Assembly: GCA_977006965.1 (NCBI GenBank)
Contig: OZ345357.1
Coordinates: 310,001 to 374,000 of the forward strand
Length of the DNA stretch: 64,000 nucleotides
Origin: Phymatolithon calcareum
Lineage: Eukaryota; Rhodophyta; Florideophyceae; Hapalidiales
Reading direction: 5' to 3'
Shown here: positions 33,563 to 45,459 of the stretch, piece after piece
Numbering within the stretch: position 1 is the first letter of the stretch
Layout: each line of letters starts with the position of its first letter
Made by a program: the position numbers and the translations under genes
The notes under the pieces: generated by a model
What the model was told of the DNA's origin: nothing
Database searches by the model: none
The model's input: only the letters and a program-made list of their open reading frames with translations

Positions 33563-35170
33563 ATGGTTTTCGTCCACCAATTCAGGGTCTGTTCTCCGAA
33601 CGCCAGGCATACTGAGTCCCACATTGAAGCAGATTTTGAGTATACCAAGCCTCTTGCTGTCGTTGGCCCTGACGGTACGGCAGAAGTGAAGCTGTCCAAA
33701 GAAACATATGTCTTCCAGACTCAAAAGAATGTTGGCCGGGTGGGCATGATGCTTGTCGGATGGGGCGGCAACAATGGATCAACCGTCACAGCTGGTATTG
33801 TGGCCAATCGCAAAAGCATCAAGTGGCAAACCAAAGATGGTGTTGAGTATCCAAACTACAGAGGCTCTATTGTCATGGCGTCCACCGTACGAATTGGTGC
33901 CGACGAAACCGGCGAAAATGTATATGCCCCGCTGTCATCCTTGCTGCCGATGGTGCATCCGAACGACCTCGTGATTGGGGGCTGGGACATTAACAAAGCT
34001 GATCTGGCGGTCGCGATGAAGCGTGCGAAGGTTCTCGATTATGACCTTCAATGTCGAGTCGAGCCATACCTCAAGAATCTTCATCCTCTGGAGTCCGTGT
34101 TTTACAAGGGTTTTGTTGCCGAGAACCAGGAGAAGCGTGCGAACAATGTCATGCTGGGTGACGATAAGGGGGAACATCTAACCCAACTGCGACGCGACAT
34201 TCGCAACTTCAAGGCGAATAACAAGCTGGACAAGGTAATCGTACTATGGACAGCTAACACTGAACGTTTTGTGGACGATATCGCGGGGGTCAATGATACC
34301 CCGGACAATCTCCTGGCTGCCATTGATAGCTCTCATCCTGAGATTTCCCCGTCCACAATGTACGCTGTAGCCGCAATACTGGAAGGATCACCGTACATCA
34401 ACGGTTCCCCCCAGAACACTTTTGTGCCGGGCTGTGTGCAGCTTGCGGAGCGACACGGTGTCTTCATCGGTGGAGATGATTTCAAATCAGGACAAACAAA
34501 GTTCAAGTCCGTGCTTGTTGACTTTCTCGTTAACGCCGGCATCAGGCCGTCTTCAATCGTCTCCTACAATCATCTTGGGAATAATGACGGCGAAAATTTG
34601 TCTGCAGCACCGCAATTCAAGTCGAAAGAGAAATCAAAATCCAACGTTGTGGACGATATGGTTCAGGCAAACCCTATCCTGTATCCGAAGGGTAGTGAAG
34701 GCCCAGATCATGTTGTGGTTATCAAGTACGTCCCAAATGTTGGTGATTCGAAGCGCGCAATGGATGAGTATACGTCTGATATATTCATGGGAGGAAAAAG
34801 CACAATCGTGACGCACAATACATGCGAAGACTCGTTATTGGCGTGCCCCTTAATTATCGATCTTGTGGTTCTTTGTGAGTTGTCGACGCGCATCAAGTAT
34901 CGTACATCTACGACACCTGGGTTTGTACATTTCCACCCAGTATTGTCTCTCCTTTCGTACATGCTGAAAGCTCCTTTGGTACCAAAGGGAACCCCCGTGG
35001 TTAATTCCCTTTTCAAGCAGCGAGCTTGCATTGAAAATGTTCTGCGCGCATGTGTCGGACTCCCTCCGGAGGATGATTTGCGTCTCGAGCATCGTGCGAT
35101 GCAGCCTCGTGGCGTGAGGCCGCGCAAAATGCCAAGGATGAACGGTCATGCTAATGGTCATATCTTCTAA
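33563..35170 (+). CDS. INO1: inositol-3-phosphate synthase (myo-inositol-1-phosphate synthase)
   Basis: Intact, intronless, 535 residues, close to the ~510-535 of eukaryotic enzymes. It converts D-glucose 6-phosphate to 1D-myo-inositol 3-phosphate with bound NAD, the first committed step of inositol and phosphoinositide synthesis (EC 5.5.1.4), normally in the cytosol. Visible landmarks are the N-terminal [11 protein letters not shown], the Rossmann glycine-rich loop GWGGNNGST (residues 66-74), [10 protein letters not shown], the [13 protein letters not shown] block near residue 334, the catalytic-lysine region [14 protein letters not shown], and [20 protein letters not shown]. The short tail ends in HANGHIF. 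ATG at 33563 gives the expected N-terminal length. It converges on the taxilin gene 380 bp downstream. Confidence 0.97.
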   Translation: MVFVHQFRVCSPNARHTESHIEADFEYTKPLAVVGPDGTAEVKLSKETYVFQTQKNVGRVGMMLVGWGGNNGSTVTAGIVANRKSIKWQTKDGVEYPNYRGSIVMASTVRIGADETGENVYAPLSSLLPMVHPNDLVIGGWDINKADLAVAMKRAKVLDYDLQCRVEPYLKNLHPLESVFYKGFVAENQEKRANNVMLGDDKGEHLTQLRRDIRNFKANNKLDKVIVLWTANTERFVDDIAGVNDTPDNLLAAIDSSHPEISPSTMYAVAAILEGSPYINGSPQNTFVPGCVQLAERHGVFIGGDDFKSGQTKFKSVLVDFLVNAGIRPSSIVSYNHLGNNDGENLSAAPQFKSKEKSKSNVVDDMVQANPILYPKGSEGPDHVVVIKYVPNVGDSKRAMDEYTSDIFMGGKSTIVTHNTCEDSLLACPLIIDLVVLCELSTRIKYRTSTTPGFVHFHPVLSLLSYMLKAPLVPKGTPVVNSLFKQRACIENVLRACVGLPPEDDLRLEHRAMQPRGVRPRKMPRMNGHANGHIF

Positions 35171-35550
35171 CATTTGCTATGGGGTGTCATGCATAGAGAT
35201 ACGTTCTCACTTTTGTAGCATCACAGCTGAAGGTTTCCGCATGCAGTCGACCCTGCGAAGTGATTGCGGAAGAAACTTTGGCCATCTCATCTTATGCACA
35301 TATTCGCTCACTCTTACACATGAAGTTGCCTTCCTTTACAAATAGGTCTGTTAAGCTAGAAGCACTCTTAGTTTATTAAATGTTGTGAATCCTCCTCGTC
35401 GTTTCTCTACTTGAGAGACAAAAGGTGCAAAGGATCTAATAATAAGTGTAATGGCAATAACTGAGATTACGCGAGATCCTTCCATGAATAAATATGAGAC
35501 AAGCACAGAACGGACAGCGCCTTCACAAAAAAGTCTTCCCAATCTTCAAA
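35171..35550. other. intergenic space between convergent genes
   Basis: Holds the 3' ends of the inositol synthase (plus) and taxilin-like (minus) genes. No frame of note. Both polyadenylation regions should lie here; AATAAATA at 35486-35493 and TTTATTAAA near 35371 are possible signals, unproven. Confidence 0.5.
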
Positions 35551-36717
35551 TCAGCTTGTGCAGGAGTCTTGGTCTGCAGAGATTTCTGCTCTAAGATTTT
35601 CTATTTCTGTTTCTAACAAAACCCAGGCAGCCTGCATAGCCTGAACTTCCTTCCGCATAACCGTGCGTTCCTCTGTCAATGTTCGACAAAGGCGCTCCAA
35701 AGTCTCCCGTTTTTCAAGCTCGCTTTTCAATTTCCCCTTCCAAAATTCGAGTTCAGCGTCAAGCACGCGCGCATTTTCCGCTGATTCTGCGATTTTCATC
35801 TTGAGCTTTTCCTCCTCTTCTATTAACAACGTCTTTGTTCGCTCCAATTCTGCAATATTGTTGTTCAACTTTTCAAGTCCGACAGCGTGTTTGCGTAAAG
35901 CCTCCTGATGGAACTTGACCTCGCTTTCAAACTGTGTCAACTTCTCTTCATTATCCGCCGCCCGCTTTCGCAAACGCTCGCTGTTTTGCTCTAATTCGCG
36001 CAAAGTTTTCTTCTCAGCCAGTATCGCTTCCGCATCGGCCGCGCACATCTCCTCAATTTTTTTCAGAGTCTCGCTACTTTCCGCATCCTGGCTCTCGTCT
36101 TCCTTCAATGTGTTCTCGAAGATTTTCTCCCTGTCCTCATACTGCTTTTGTAGCTCCTCCAGCTTCTTTTCCAGCATTCGTACTTCATCGTCGCCATCGT
36201 CAACAGAGTTGAGTTGCGAGTTCAACTTTGAATGAATATCACGCATGGCTTCGTCAAATTTTGACACAATCTCTTCCCGCTTGCTCTGCTCTTCAGCGGT
36301 TCGCCGTTCAGACTCTTCTTGGATACCTTTGTTCTGCTTCGATAATTCGCGCGATAGTGTTTTGAGCTTCTCCGTAAGAAGATCGATTTTTCGCAGGTCC
36401 TTACCCAATTCGCCATAATCGAACTCTGTTATACTCAGCTTTTTCTCCTCTGTTCCGAGCTCGTACTCCAAGGCGCGCACGTCCGCGATGCAATCAGAGT
36501 GCATGGACTGCAGAAGACGGAGCTTTTCTTCCATTGACAATGTGGCATCTGAAGCAACAGCGCGCAAAGCTGCTGATGCGCCCTCCAAGCTCTCGTCTGC
36601 GGCTTTAACGTCCGCGGATTTCGGAGGCTCTGCTTCACAGCTTTCGAGTTGAGCTATTCTGTCTTGCAGGAGTCGTTTCAATTCCTCGCCGGAACCCTTG
36701 GAGGCAACAGAAGCCAT
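35551..36717 (-). CDS. taxilin-family coiled-coil protein
   Basis: 388 residues from the ATG at 36715-36717 (ACCATGG context); a longer reading without ATG adds ten residues. Nearly the whole protein after residue ~70 is heptad-rich and charged. The segment LTEKLKTLSRELSKQNKGIQ corresponds to the taxilin signature (EKLExLCRELQxxNK). It is followed by a region like REEIVSKFDEAMRDI and, near the end, KRETLERLCRTLTEER. Taxilins bind syntaxins and membrane-trafficking components in the cytosol; that role is by family only. Length is within the family range, and there is no signal peptide or membrane segment. No introns are evident. Confidence 0.8.
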   Translation of the reverse strand: MASVASKGSGEELKRLLQDRIAQLESCEAEPPKSADVKAADESLEGASAALRAVASDATLSMEEKLRLLQSMHSDCIADVRALEYELGTEEKKLSITEFDYGELGKDLRKIDLLTEKLKTLSRELSKQNKGIQEESERRTAEEQSKREEIVSKFDEAMRDIHSKLNSQLNSVDDGDDEVRMLEKKLEELQKQYEDREKIFENTLKEDESQDAESSETLKKIEEMCAADAEAILAEKKTLRELEQNSERLRKRAADNEEKLTQFESEVKFHQEALRKHAVGLEKLNNNIAELERTKTLLIEEEEKLKMKIAESAENARVLDAELEFWKGKLKSELEKRETLERLCRTLTEERTVMRKEVQAMQAAWVLLETEIENLRAEISADQDSCTS

Positions 36718-38339
36718 GGTAGTCAGGGATCGCAATTGAAAGGACAAAAGAAGTGAGACGATGGGCTTAGCCTCTCACGACCTAGCTTGAGTTGTTTCTG
36801 CGACGTTCATCTGCCAGGCGCAATGGAAGGGAGCGACAATGGCTTCCAAGTTTAAGGTCGGGAATACTGTAGTTGGTTGATTGACTCGAAACGAACGAGC
36901 GAGTGGACGTGGACCTTCGTCTTCAGTTTTGTCATTATGATGCATTTTCCGAAAATAATTCAAGGTTTTGACTTCAAATTAGATATTCAAAATGGAAACA
37001 CGATAGTTGTTGTTGGCTGTTGTCTTCCTTCTTCACGTGGAACGCCTCGTTTCTTGGATAATTATCCAAGAAACGAGGCGTAGTGCTACAAGGCTCTGTA
37101 ATGCTTTTAGGGCTTACATGAGGTCCACACGAATGGATTTCACGACTCACCGCCGACCGAGCGACGTCGACTCTCCATTGGCAATCATGAAGGTGTTTGA
37201 AAGGTTCAGATACTGTACAGTACTGTCCAGTACTGCAGTAGATCTGAGTCAAACCATGGTTTGAGTCAGATGTGCCTGCGTGGATGAGGGTTTGGGAATG
37301 TTCGCGATGCTCCCAACGTAATTTTGGGAATGTTTGTCGCATTTGAAGCTTCGCCAACGTCCCAAATCCTGCTAATCTTTCTCTTTCAACGTCACCAAGA
37401 AGATTGGGACACCACGGCTATGAATCGTATCAAAAGTGCTTTGGTTCACCGGCACCTCAACATTCCAAAGATGTGTACTGTAGATTATGGCAAGGGTGGG
37501 TTGTTTTCCTGAGACAAATTCCACCAGTGTATGCAGGGTCACAACTGTCGTTCTTTGCATGCGCAAGCGGCTAAAGGAGTCGAGCGACACAGAAACCCAC
37601 CCACCCGGGCGTTCCACTCGTGAATCAGTCGTGATCTTTTCCTAATCTTGCTCCCGCCGGCAGATACTTTCTCTGAATAATATCATCACCAGCACGGAGC
37701 TGGCATGCTGGCTGGTGGTTCTGGTACAATAGTGATTTGTCCAGTGCATTGCGAAGCTTTAGTATTTGTCATGTTACATCTATCGCCAGTGTTGGAAAAA
37801 ATAACGAGACTCGACTAAGGCCAGTGCACTGGGAGAGTCAAGTTGCCGCAAGGCGACTCGCCAATACGAAGTTCAAAAGTGGCCTACCGCCGACCCGGTC
37901 ACGATTGAACTGTGCGCCCGCAGTTCTGTGGATCGCGAAGATGTAAAGGGCGCCTTTCGTTCCCCAGACTGAGAGCGCAACGGAAATTGCTGATGTGTCT
38001 TTCCACTTCGGGAAACGTCTATTGGCACATGCCACAAAAACCATTAGAAAAGGAACACGTAATAGCGAACTACCCAGCCTTGGCCTCAAACCTTTCGCAT
38101 GAGTGGAAGTATTGTACGTCCCCTTACCTTCAATCCGCCTCAAATACTTTCAGCCTTTCCATGCTGAACCGCCCTGCACCAAAAGCACGCACCGATTAGT
38201 CAGAGAAAATACGCGAGAAAGATTACAAAAAGCAAAGAAGAAAAATATCTTCGCTTTAATTCGGAAGACAACGCTCGTCCAGAAGAGTACAGTGCAAACA
38301 GTAGCACAAGGCCAAGTAAATCGAAAAAAGCCTAAAAAG
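36718..38339. other. intergenic, contains palindromes and TACTGTAC motifs
   Basis: Upstream region of the taxilin-like gene and downstream region of the Q-rich gene. Only short unsupported frames. A 38-bp perfect palindrome at 37043-37080 and the run GATACTGTACAGTACTG near 37208 are the structured parts. A near-palindrome around CAAACCATGGTTTG lies at about 37248. Confidence 0.5.
37043..37080. other. 38-bp perfect palindrome
   Basis: CGCCTCGTTTCTTGGATAA is followed directly by its reverse complement, with no spacer. It could form a cruciform or an RNA hairpin. It sits about 325 bp upstream of the taxilin-like ATG. Whether it is a transposon footprint or a regulatory structure cannot be told from one copy. 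Confidence 0.8.
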
Positions 38340-40028
38340 TTAATTCGGACCGCTCACCCCATTCACATCAGCAGGGTGTGGGGCAGCTGCCGGCATAGGC
38401 GCAGGTGCCGCTCGCGCTCCGACCGACGGTGCCGTCTGCGTCGTTCCAGTAGTATAGGGCGTCCCTGACGAGGTGGCCTGCACCGTTGACGCCGTAACCA
38501 TGTTGCGCTGCTTTGCCACATGTTCGCGTTGGAATGCAAGGTTGCCATCGCGACGCCTCTTACCAGCTGGCAGTGCCTGTTTACAGCTATCGCACGTACT
38601 GCGTCGGATGTGATTATCCTGGTTGCAATATTGGCACTTGCGGAAAACGCGTGCTCGTCCCTTCTTAGGATTGCGAAGATGCACGGGAATTGACGGTTGT
38701 CCGGGGGGCTTGTTGCCCCTTTTTCGTGACCGCGGTCGTCGAGGGCCGCATGCACTAGAGTCTTCCGTTTTCACACCGGGATTAAAGTTGGCATCTCCAA
38801 GGTTTTGCACCGCTACATCCGGAAGTCCGTGTAGCGCCGTGATGTTACCGATGGGATGCGAGTATCCTGCGTTATGGTGGTCATATGGACGTCCGATTTT
38901 ACCGCCACCGCGTAGTGGATTGCCCATGACGTCAATTTGACCATAGGATCGTCCACCCGTACCATCTTCTCCATACTGTTGCCCAATACCTATGGGTACG
39001 AGATTTTGACTGCCACCAAGACCGGGTCCTTGCTGGAGACCATTCATATTGGTCAGCGGTCCGCCCATTTGACCAAGCACACCGTGTCCACTCATGTTTG
39101 AGTGCAGTCCCGTGTTTTGTGGTATCCCCATTGAGGAACCTGGAGTGCCGTTTCGAGCGTTCGCAAAAGGTGGTAACATGCCGTTTTGCTGTCTATGCGG
39201 CATCGCGTGCTGTCCATATGACTGCGACACGCGATAACGGGAATTTCCACCTGGCATCGCGGGATGCGAATCACTCCAAGGATTGCTGGAGTTGAGGGCA
39301 TCTCCTTGTCCGGTAAATTGATTAGACGGCGTTGCCGACGGGTCATTCACCACGGAAGCGGGCAATATATTATCGCTGGTGATCGCGCCAGTATTTGTAA
39401 AGTTTTGCATATGTGTATGCGCACCCGGTAATCCTTGTTGATGCATACCTTGGTGAGATTGAAGTTGAGATGAGGAAAATGCACCGGAGACGTTGGGATT
39501 GCCGTTCGGCATGCCGTTCGTTCCTCCCTGCTGCATCTGCTGCTGAGAAAAGTGCATTGCATGGCTATACTGGCCAGATTGCTGATACGGTCCTCCTTGA
39601 ACGTTGTTTGCGGTCGTCATAGGGCCGGATGTAGTGCTGTTGTGCTGAAGACCTGAACTGGCGCCACCGTGCAAGAGATTCAATGCGGATGATATCTGCA
39701 TAGCAGGATGATCCTGCTGCCGAAACGCGGTTTGCGGGATAGGTCGTCTGCCAAGATATACGTCACGATCGGAATCTTGATTTAGTTGTTGCTGATTGAG
39801 GGCGGTAATATGCGAGGGCGGTTGACGAGATTGCGAAAACTGTTGTGGAGAAAACGATCGATGATCGATTTGGTCGTTAAACGGCGGAGGCGGAGGAGGT
39901 TGTTGAGAAGAACTGGATTGCAAATTTTGACGCACGGATGACGCGGGGTTTGCGTGAGTATTGGGTTGACGCGTTGCTTTCGACTTTGTCGTTGTCGGTG
40001 GTGGGCGCGATGAGGCAGATCGATCCAT
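38340..40028 (-). CDS. Gln/Asn/Gly-rich protein with RanBP2-like zinc finger
   Basis: 562 residues from the first in-frame ATG (40026-40028); a stop lies 57 bases further upstream. Residues ~1-390 are low-complexity, rich in Gln, Asn, Gly, Ser, Pro and Met with poly-Pro (PPPPPP) and QQ runs, typical of disordered nuclear regulators. Then come a basic patch (RRPRSRKRGNKPPG) and a single finger CQYCNQDNHIRRSTCDSC with the exact C-x2-C-x3-N-x6-C-x2-C spacing of RanBP2-type fingers, though the usual Trp is absent. It is followed by KQALPAGKRRRD and an Ala/Thr/Pro tail. A nuclear RNA- or chromatin-associated role is plausible but inferred. I do not recognise an orthologue. Confidence 0.75.
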   Translation of the reverse strand: MDRSASSRPPPTTTKSKATRQPNTHANPASSVRQNLQSSSSQQPPPPPPFNDQIDHRSFSPQQFSQSRQPPSHITALNQQQLNQDSDRDVYLGRRPIPQTAFRQQDHPAMQISSALNLLHGGASSGLQHNSTTSGPMTTANNVQGGPYQQSGQYSHAMHFSQQQMQQGGTNGMPNGNPNVSGAFSSSQLQSHQGMHQQGLPGAHTHMQNFTNTGAITSDNILPASVVNDPSATPSNQFTGQGDALNSSNPWSDSHPAMPGGNSRYRVSQSYGQHAMPHRQQNGMLPPFANARNGTPGSSMGIPQNTGLHSNMSGHGVLGQMGGPLTNMNGLQQGPGLGGSQNLVPIGIGQQYGEDGTGGRSYGQIDVMGNPLRGGGKIGRPYDHHNAGYSHPIGNITALHGLPDVAVQNLGDANFNPGVKTEDSSACGPRRPRSRKRGNKPPGQPSIPVHLRNPKKGRARVFRKCQYCNQDNHIRRSTCDSCKQALPAGKRRRDGNLAFQREHVAKQRNMVTASTVQATSSGTPYTTGTTQTAPSVGARAAPAPMPAAAPHPADVNGVSGPN

Positions 40029-43000
40029 ACCTTGATGGGGACGATGCCCTTTGAGAATGGGAGTAATCCCAACCACCCAGTATCAATGGATGAGATGGAG
40101 ATGGTCAAAGAGTGGGCGGTTAGCGATAGTGTTGGCAGGCTGGGCTGGGCTGGGAATCCAATCCAATCCAATCCACACCCAAGGAGGAGAAGTGGATATG
40201 CACAAACAAACAACGAGAGGAATATAGTTTGTACAAAGCAGTTGGGCGGGCCGGGTGATGCAAGAGTCTCGACAGAGCGACTGATAGACTCACGAATAGG
40301 AGGACTCGCGTGTACTGTTCGCGGTCGATGGTTGGAATGGGGGAGTGTTAAATTGACGGGGAGTGTTTGAGCGCGTGGACAAAATGGAAATGATGATGAA
40401 GCAGGCGGCGGGTGAGGGGAGGAGTGAGGAGTGGTGATACAGTACAGTACAGTACAGTAGGTATTATTATTATTTGCCGGGTGGTCGTCGGCAATTACAG
40501 ACGAGGCTCAGTGTTTGCCACGATGTATGGCCCTCGATCGAAGCCGTTACAATTATTTATTGAAATAATACAAATCGCGGCGCCGCTGGTAGCCTGCTGT
40601 TGTGCCCAACCAACCCTGAATGCTTTGATGCATGTCGGGCACGTGTGTAAGAAAATGAGCGGGAAACGCAGCCTCCATTTGGGATTCTGCACATACAAAC
40701 GGCTACCGAAAGCGCTGCCCGGTCGCGGGAAAACAGGTCCCCCGCCTACCTGCTTGCCCGCCCGCCCTCCCTCCCTCCCACCGATACTGTACACTATCTC
40801 GCGTCACTCTCTTTGCAGCAGCAGCAGCATCTGCCGCCATTGTGCAGAGGTACATCCGAAGCACACTACAGTACCACCGAATCGATCCATGGTGTCATAT
40901 TCCGAAAAGGCAACCGAGTCCCACGCGGCGCCGTGCACGAATCATAGCGTGCCCCTCCCCAAAACAATCCTATTTCTCTCACCGCACCTTGTTACAGTAC
41001 AGTACGTTCTTCCATACAGAGAGCGCTGCATGCGCTGACGCACTGCCACAGCCTCGAGCGCACCAAATCAACTACACTTGTCATACATGCTTGGCACCGC
41101 CGTGCATGGATATTTCAATCACGGGCAATCACAATTTGATGTAAAAATTTTACCCACGACCTGCAGCCTACACAATGTGAATTCCGGGCACTGTGACTCT
41201 TTCCAACGGCTCAGTCCAAAACTCGAGCCGTGTCTGACTGACTGCCTCTGGTCGCTCGTAACAAAACTCTGCCTCCTATGATACGTTTTCAAAGTTCCCG
41301 CTCCACAATTGCTTTGAACTGCCGTCCACAAGTTCAAAGCGCACCGGAAACTCTACAGCACAGTAAAATTTACTGTAATTTAAATACTTTCTCCATTCGT
41401 CTCGTGCCAAACGCTCTGGTCGCGCCGTGTACCTCACCTAAGCCGTGACTCGAGAGCCACTGCCACCGTGTCCGACGCCGTGTATGATGCAAGTGTAACA
41501 AATACTATGAATTTAAACTGATATTAAGCGTTATAGTACAGTGCCACATAATTTCTACACTCTACCCCATGTCGATCATACACTTTCCACTCTACACTAC
41601 TGTAGTGCATCTACAGTACAGAACGCTGTCCAGAAATGTCACGCGGTCCAAAAATACAAAGTGCTTCCACTTTTTTCCAATATTCGTTTTTCCTCCCAGC
41701 TCTCGCTCGCATTACAGAAGACCTGAATTTTGCCTGCGAGGCATCCCGAGACGGAGCCCCTTGCCGTTTCCAGCTGGTTTTATCACCATCAAGAACTGCA
41801 GATGGGAACACTGGCAAACTATTTTCGCGGGAAAAGTCCAACACGGTCCTCTTCGTTGGCGAGAAGTACTGTACTACATAGTACTACGATAGAACACAAT
41901 ACAGTACATCATCACTGTACTGAAAGCGTCATAAAAAGTAAATGTTTTGAGAAACGCATCAGTTTGGCGGGAAGGAATAGGTAGAAGAGACGGTTCTATT
42001 GGTGCCGCACGGAAAGTGTTTCAAATGTTTTCAAAAAAATTCACTTTTTCTTCGGATGCACAGGCTTCGTTTCACCAAGAACCCTCCCACGCAGTCGTCA
42101 TTTGGGTAGATCACGCCGTAAAAATGGCCACGCATCTTCATAGTGTTGAAAGAGTTCACAAAAGAAGACGTTACATGGCAAATTTTCACAAACCGTTTGT
42201 AACAAATGCATTTATGCGGGACGAACTGTCGATCAGCTTACATATTTTCCTCAAAAACATGGATGCTTGAACATATACACGGATCATCCTCGCTCGCATA
42301 TCGCTCGGAAGAATGTCCGCGAAACTTGACCACGAGCCGCGCGGGTGCTTACTCGAGATCTCGTACAATACAGGCAAGCTTCCATGGGAATGTCTCCCTC
42401 ACACAGGCAAACCCTCAAGGTGAATGTTTCCCGCCCTTTCTCCAGTAGATCTCCGTCGCAAATTCGACGTACAACCCCAAAGTTTACACCGGTGGACTAT
42501 GCAATGGAATCGTAAAATAACGACGAGGTGATTTTCCTTGTTGAAACCTTAGTTTCACCCCAGACAGGCCTGCAAGCCTGAAAATTGTCTTCGACCAGCT
42601 GTGAGGCTATGATTGTCGGCGCAGGAGATGCGTCACTGCTCTCAAGCTGCACCCAGCAGTTGTTTGACCGTGACAGTGTTCTCGGGCAGAATTAATTTGA
42701 GGATAAATTTTGAACAATATGGGTGACCGAGTGCATACGAATTTCATATCAAATCCGACGTTGTATTGATTCCGATGAAGAGGGTGCTCGACGAATGGCG
42801 ATGTCCAGCTGTGCCTCCACCGTCTCTGCTGTCTTTGACCATGGGCCAAAGAAAATCATCCATCGGTGACGCGGACAATGTGGAAAGCGTGCTTCAAGCA
42901 AATGCCTTTACGAATCGAGCAACTACGGCCATTATGCAGCACGCACGTTCTCCGTAAACTTTATGCCATCAGAGAGCAACAGATTTAATTTTGCGAATAA

Positions 43001-45459
43001 ATTGCCAGAATGTCTAACGCTTTCCTAGATAGTCCGTTGAACTTTCTATCAGAATGCCGAGCAAAGAGACGAAAAGAGACTCGACTTTAGAGGGTGTGGA
43101 TATCAGGGATATCGACACCAAGTCGGAAGAAGTAAATTGAGCGTCGAGCAATCGGCATTCCCCGTAGAATAAGGACCTACAGTACCTTCATGTTCAAAAA
43201 AACCTCACGTCAGGTGGACCTCCGGGAAGATGCTGATCCTTTTTGCCCTGAAGCGCAAGACACACATTGCTGTATTTTCTTAAAAAAGTCTCATTACAGT
43301 TTGGATTTATGGAATTTTTGTTATTCTTTCTAACATGCACATTACAGTCCGCAAATAATAGTAACAATTTTATGAGAGCGCTAATAACATTTTATTTTTA
43401 TGAGGCCGCTGTGCGGGCTAATTTGTCCATGAGTGCGTTATTGCAAAAACGGAAGTTGAAGACGTTATTAAATTACTACTGTATTTATGCAGATCTGCTT
43501 GGTTGCAATAATGGCGAACTGTTTTTTGAAATCAAGTGCACTTTACAATAACGAGGCACTATTGATATTACAGTATTTATAGCCCACCCAGTTTTCCTGT
43601 TGTACGGTACATGCAGTACACTGCAGTACAGTTTGTGTGACAGGTGAGCTGGAGGCAGAGCATTTTCATAGAACGCAGTGCCGTTGGTGAAGAGGCGCGC
43701 GGGTACGATGCAGTGTTTTGTTGAATTGAATTGTAGCCACCTCATAGAGAATGTGCAGAATTGAGAAAAAGTCGGTTAGAAGTGTGAATTGAATGTTGTC
43801 TGAATTAGTTTTCAAAGATTTTAGAAAAACTTTATGCATGCATGCAGGATCACCTATTTACTGTTTCTGCTACGAGCCATTTTCGCGGGAGAGGACTCGT
43901 AGTGCTTTCAAAGCCACTGATACAGTATGAACCGGGATGTAGAAGAACGAAAGGGTTCCGATTATCTTTTTACGCGCCATGAATGTAGACGCGGATGCTT
44001 ACCTCATTGTCCCCGATCTTACTGTCTCATATAAAGCCAGCCACCATCACTGTCATCTGAGATCAGCGAGGAAAACTCTGTTCGATAAAGTTTATCGGGC
44101 ACTGTCAATTCTCCGGCGGCCGAACTGTTTTTCTGGAAATTTCTTGCTATCGAGATTAGGAACCTGTCAAAACGATCAAGAAATATCAGTAAAGACAATC
44201 TACGGATTATAGAGGTACTTTTCCATGGTGGGGGTGCCATCTCTGTGCAAACTTTGACCTCATGCTATTGAAGCTGAATCGCTAGATTGATTTCACAGCT
44301 ATCTTTAAGTTGAGCACTGGAAAAGATACTGCACAAGCAAATCAAGTCACCGATTCCCCTCAGAGAATACTTTCTTATTACGTAATGCAAAAGTTGACAC
44401 TCTAAGTTTCGTTGGATGTAGCTGAATAAGACAGCATTGTGTGACAATGAACTTGGTGATAACTATTGTTCCGCCTGCACTGTGAGTCCATGGGCACCAT
44501 ACTGGATGAGATTTCTACACTCAAAGCATCTTTGTTCTAGAAGACGGCTACATGAGATCTGTGTGCATAGAACCAAATTTTATATACGAGAGGAAGATGT
44601 GACGCATTTCAACGAGCCGTTCTCAAAAGGCAAAAAAAAGTTGATACTGTACAGCAAAGTTTACTCCAGGAGCGCTGCTTGCCTTATTATATACTATATC
44701 AAAACCCCTGGAACGCACAACGGAATGCAGTTCCCTCCCCCGGTTCGCCGAAGGCGCAAGTTTTCTCCGGCATCCAGTGTAATCTGGCGCATTAGGACCA
44801 CGTAGGCCTCGCTCCAGTACTGATTTATGCTCACCATTTTGAGGGTTTTCTTATTGTGCAACAGAGCCCATCAGCATTATTCTTTTGTATAGGAGTAGCT
44901 CGTCTCTTACCTGCTACAAAACAGTACAGTAACTTGAGCAAATGCCTCGCAAATGCCTCGCATGGACTTGTTCATTGCTGCAAATTGAACTTCAGTTGTT
45001 TGGACTACTTGACTTACAACCAGGGATAAAAATCTAACGCTGTCTTGGGCAAGTACTAATACGTGCCGCTGCCTCTCATCTGCAGTGCTAGGTGGGGGGG
45101 AGGCTCAAACAGTAATCCGTCTTACTCTTCTAATAGCTTCACACACTCACTTGATGATGAACCATTGTGGCAGTACCCCAGGAAGACGGCCGGTCAGGCT
45201 GGCAAAAGTTGAAATCGTTCCTGTTCATGGCACGCAAGGGAGAGAAGTCCGTGATTCAAAAAGTCCGATACTTGATGTACAGCAAGACAGAAGAGAGAAT
45301 AGATCTGCAGGAGCTTGGGTAATTCTTCGTACTACTCAATGTTAGAACCCAATAATCCATTTTGCAAAAAGCAGTGCAATCACCCAAAATCTAGCACATA
45401 CATATGGTCTCGAACGGAGATCCCGGGCTGCACCCCACTATGTAATAGCAATCTCAGAT
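40029..45459. other. gene-poor region with short motif repeats
   Basis: More than 5 kb with no supportable gene. Frames such as 40412-41038 are low-complexity. GTACAGTA / TACTGTAC motifs recur at about 40438, 40995, 41611, 41869, 41901, 43603 and 44924. CpG-containing, Pro/Arg-coding sequence at 40640-40860 probably is promoter-proximal DNA of the Q-rich gene. No transposon ends are recognised. Confidence 0.5.
40438..40460. repeat. (TACAG)n microsatellite
   Basis: Four perfect TACAG units plus TAG, about 410 bp upstream of the Q-rich gene's ATG. Part of a wider scatter of TACAGTAC motifs across 37-45 kb. Confidence 0.8.

Noticed and set aside
40412-41038. 208-codon ORF in the gene-poor region
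   Set aside because: Low-complexity Pro/Arg/Ser/His content from GC-rich promoter-like DNA, with no domain; several frames are open there at once.
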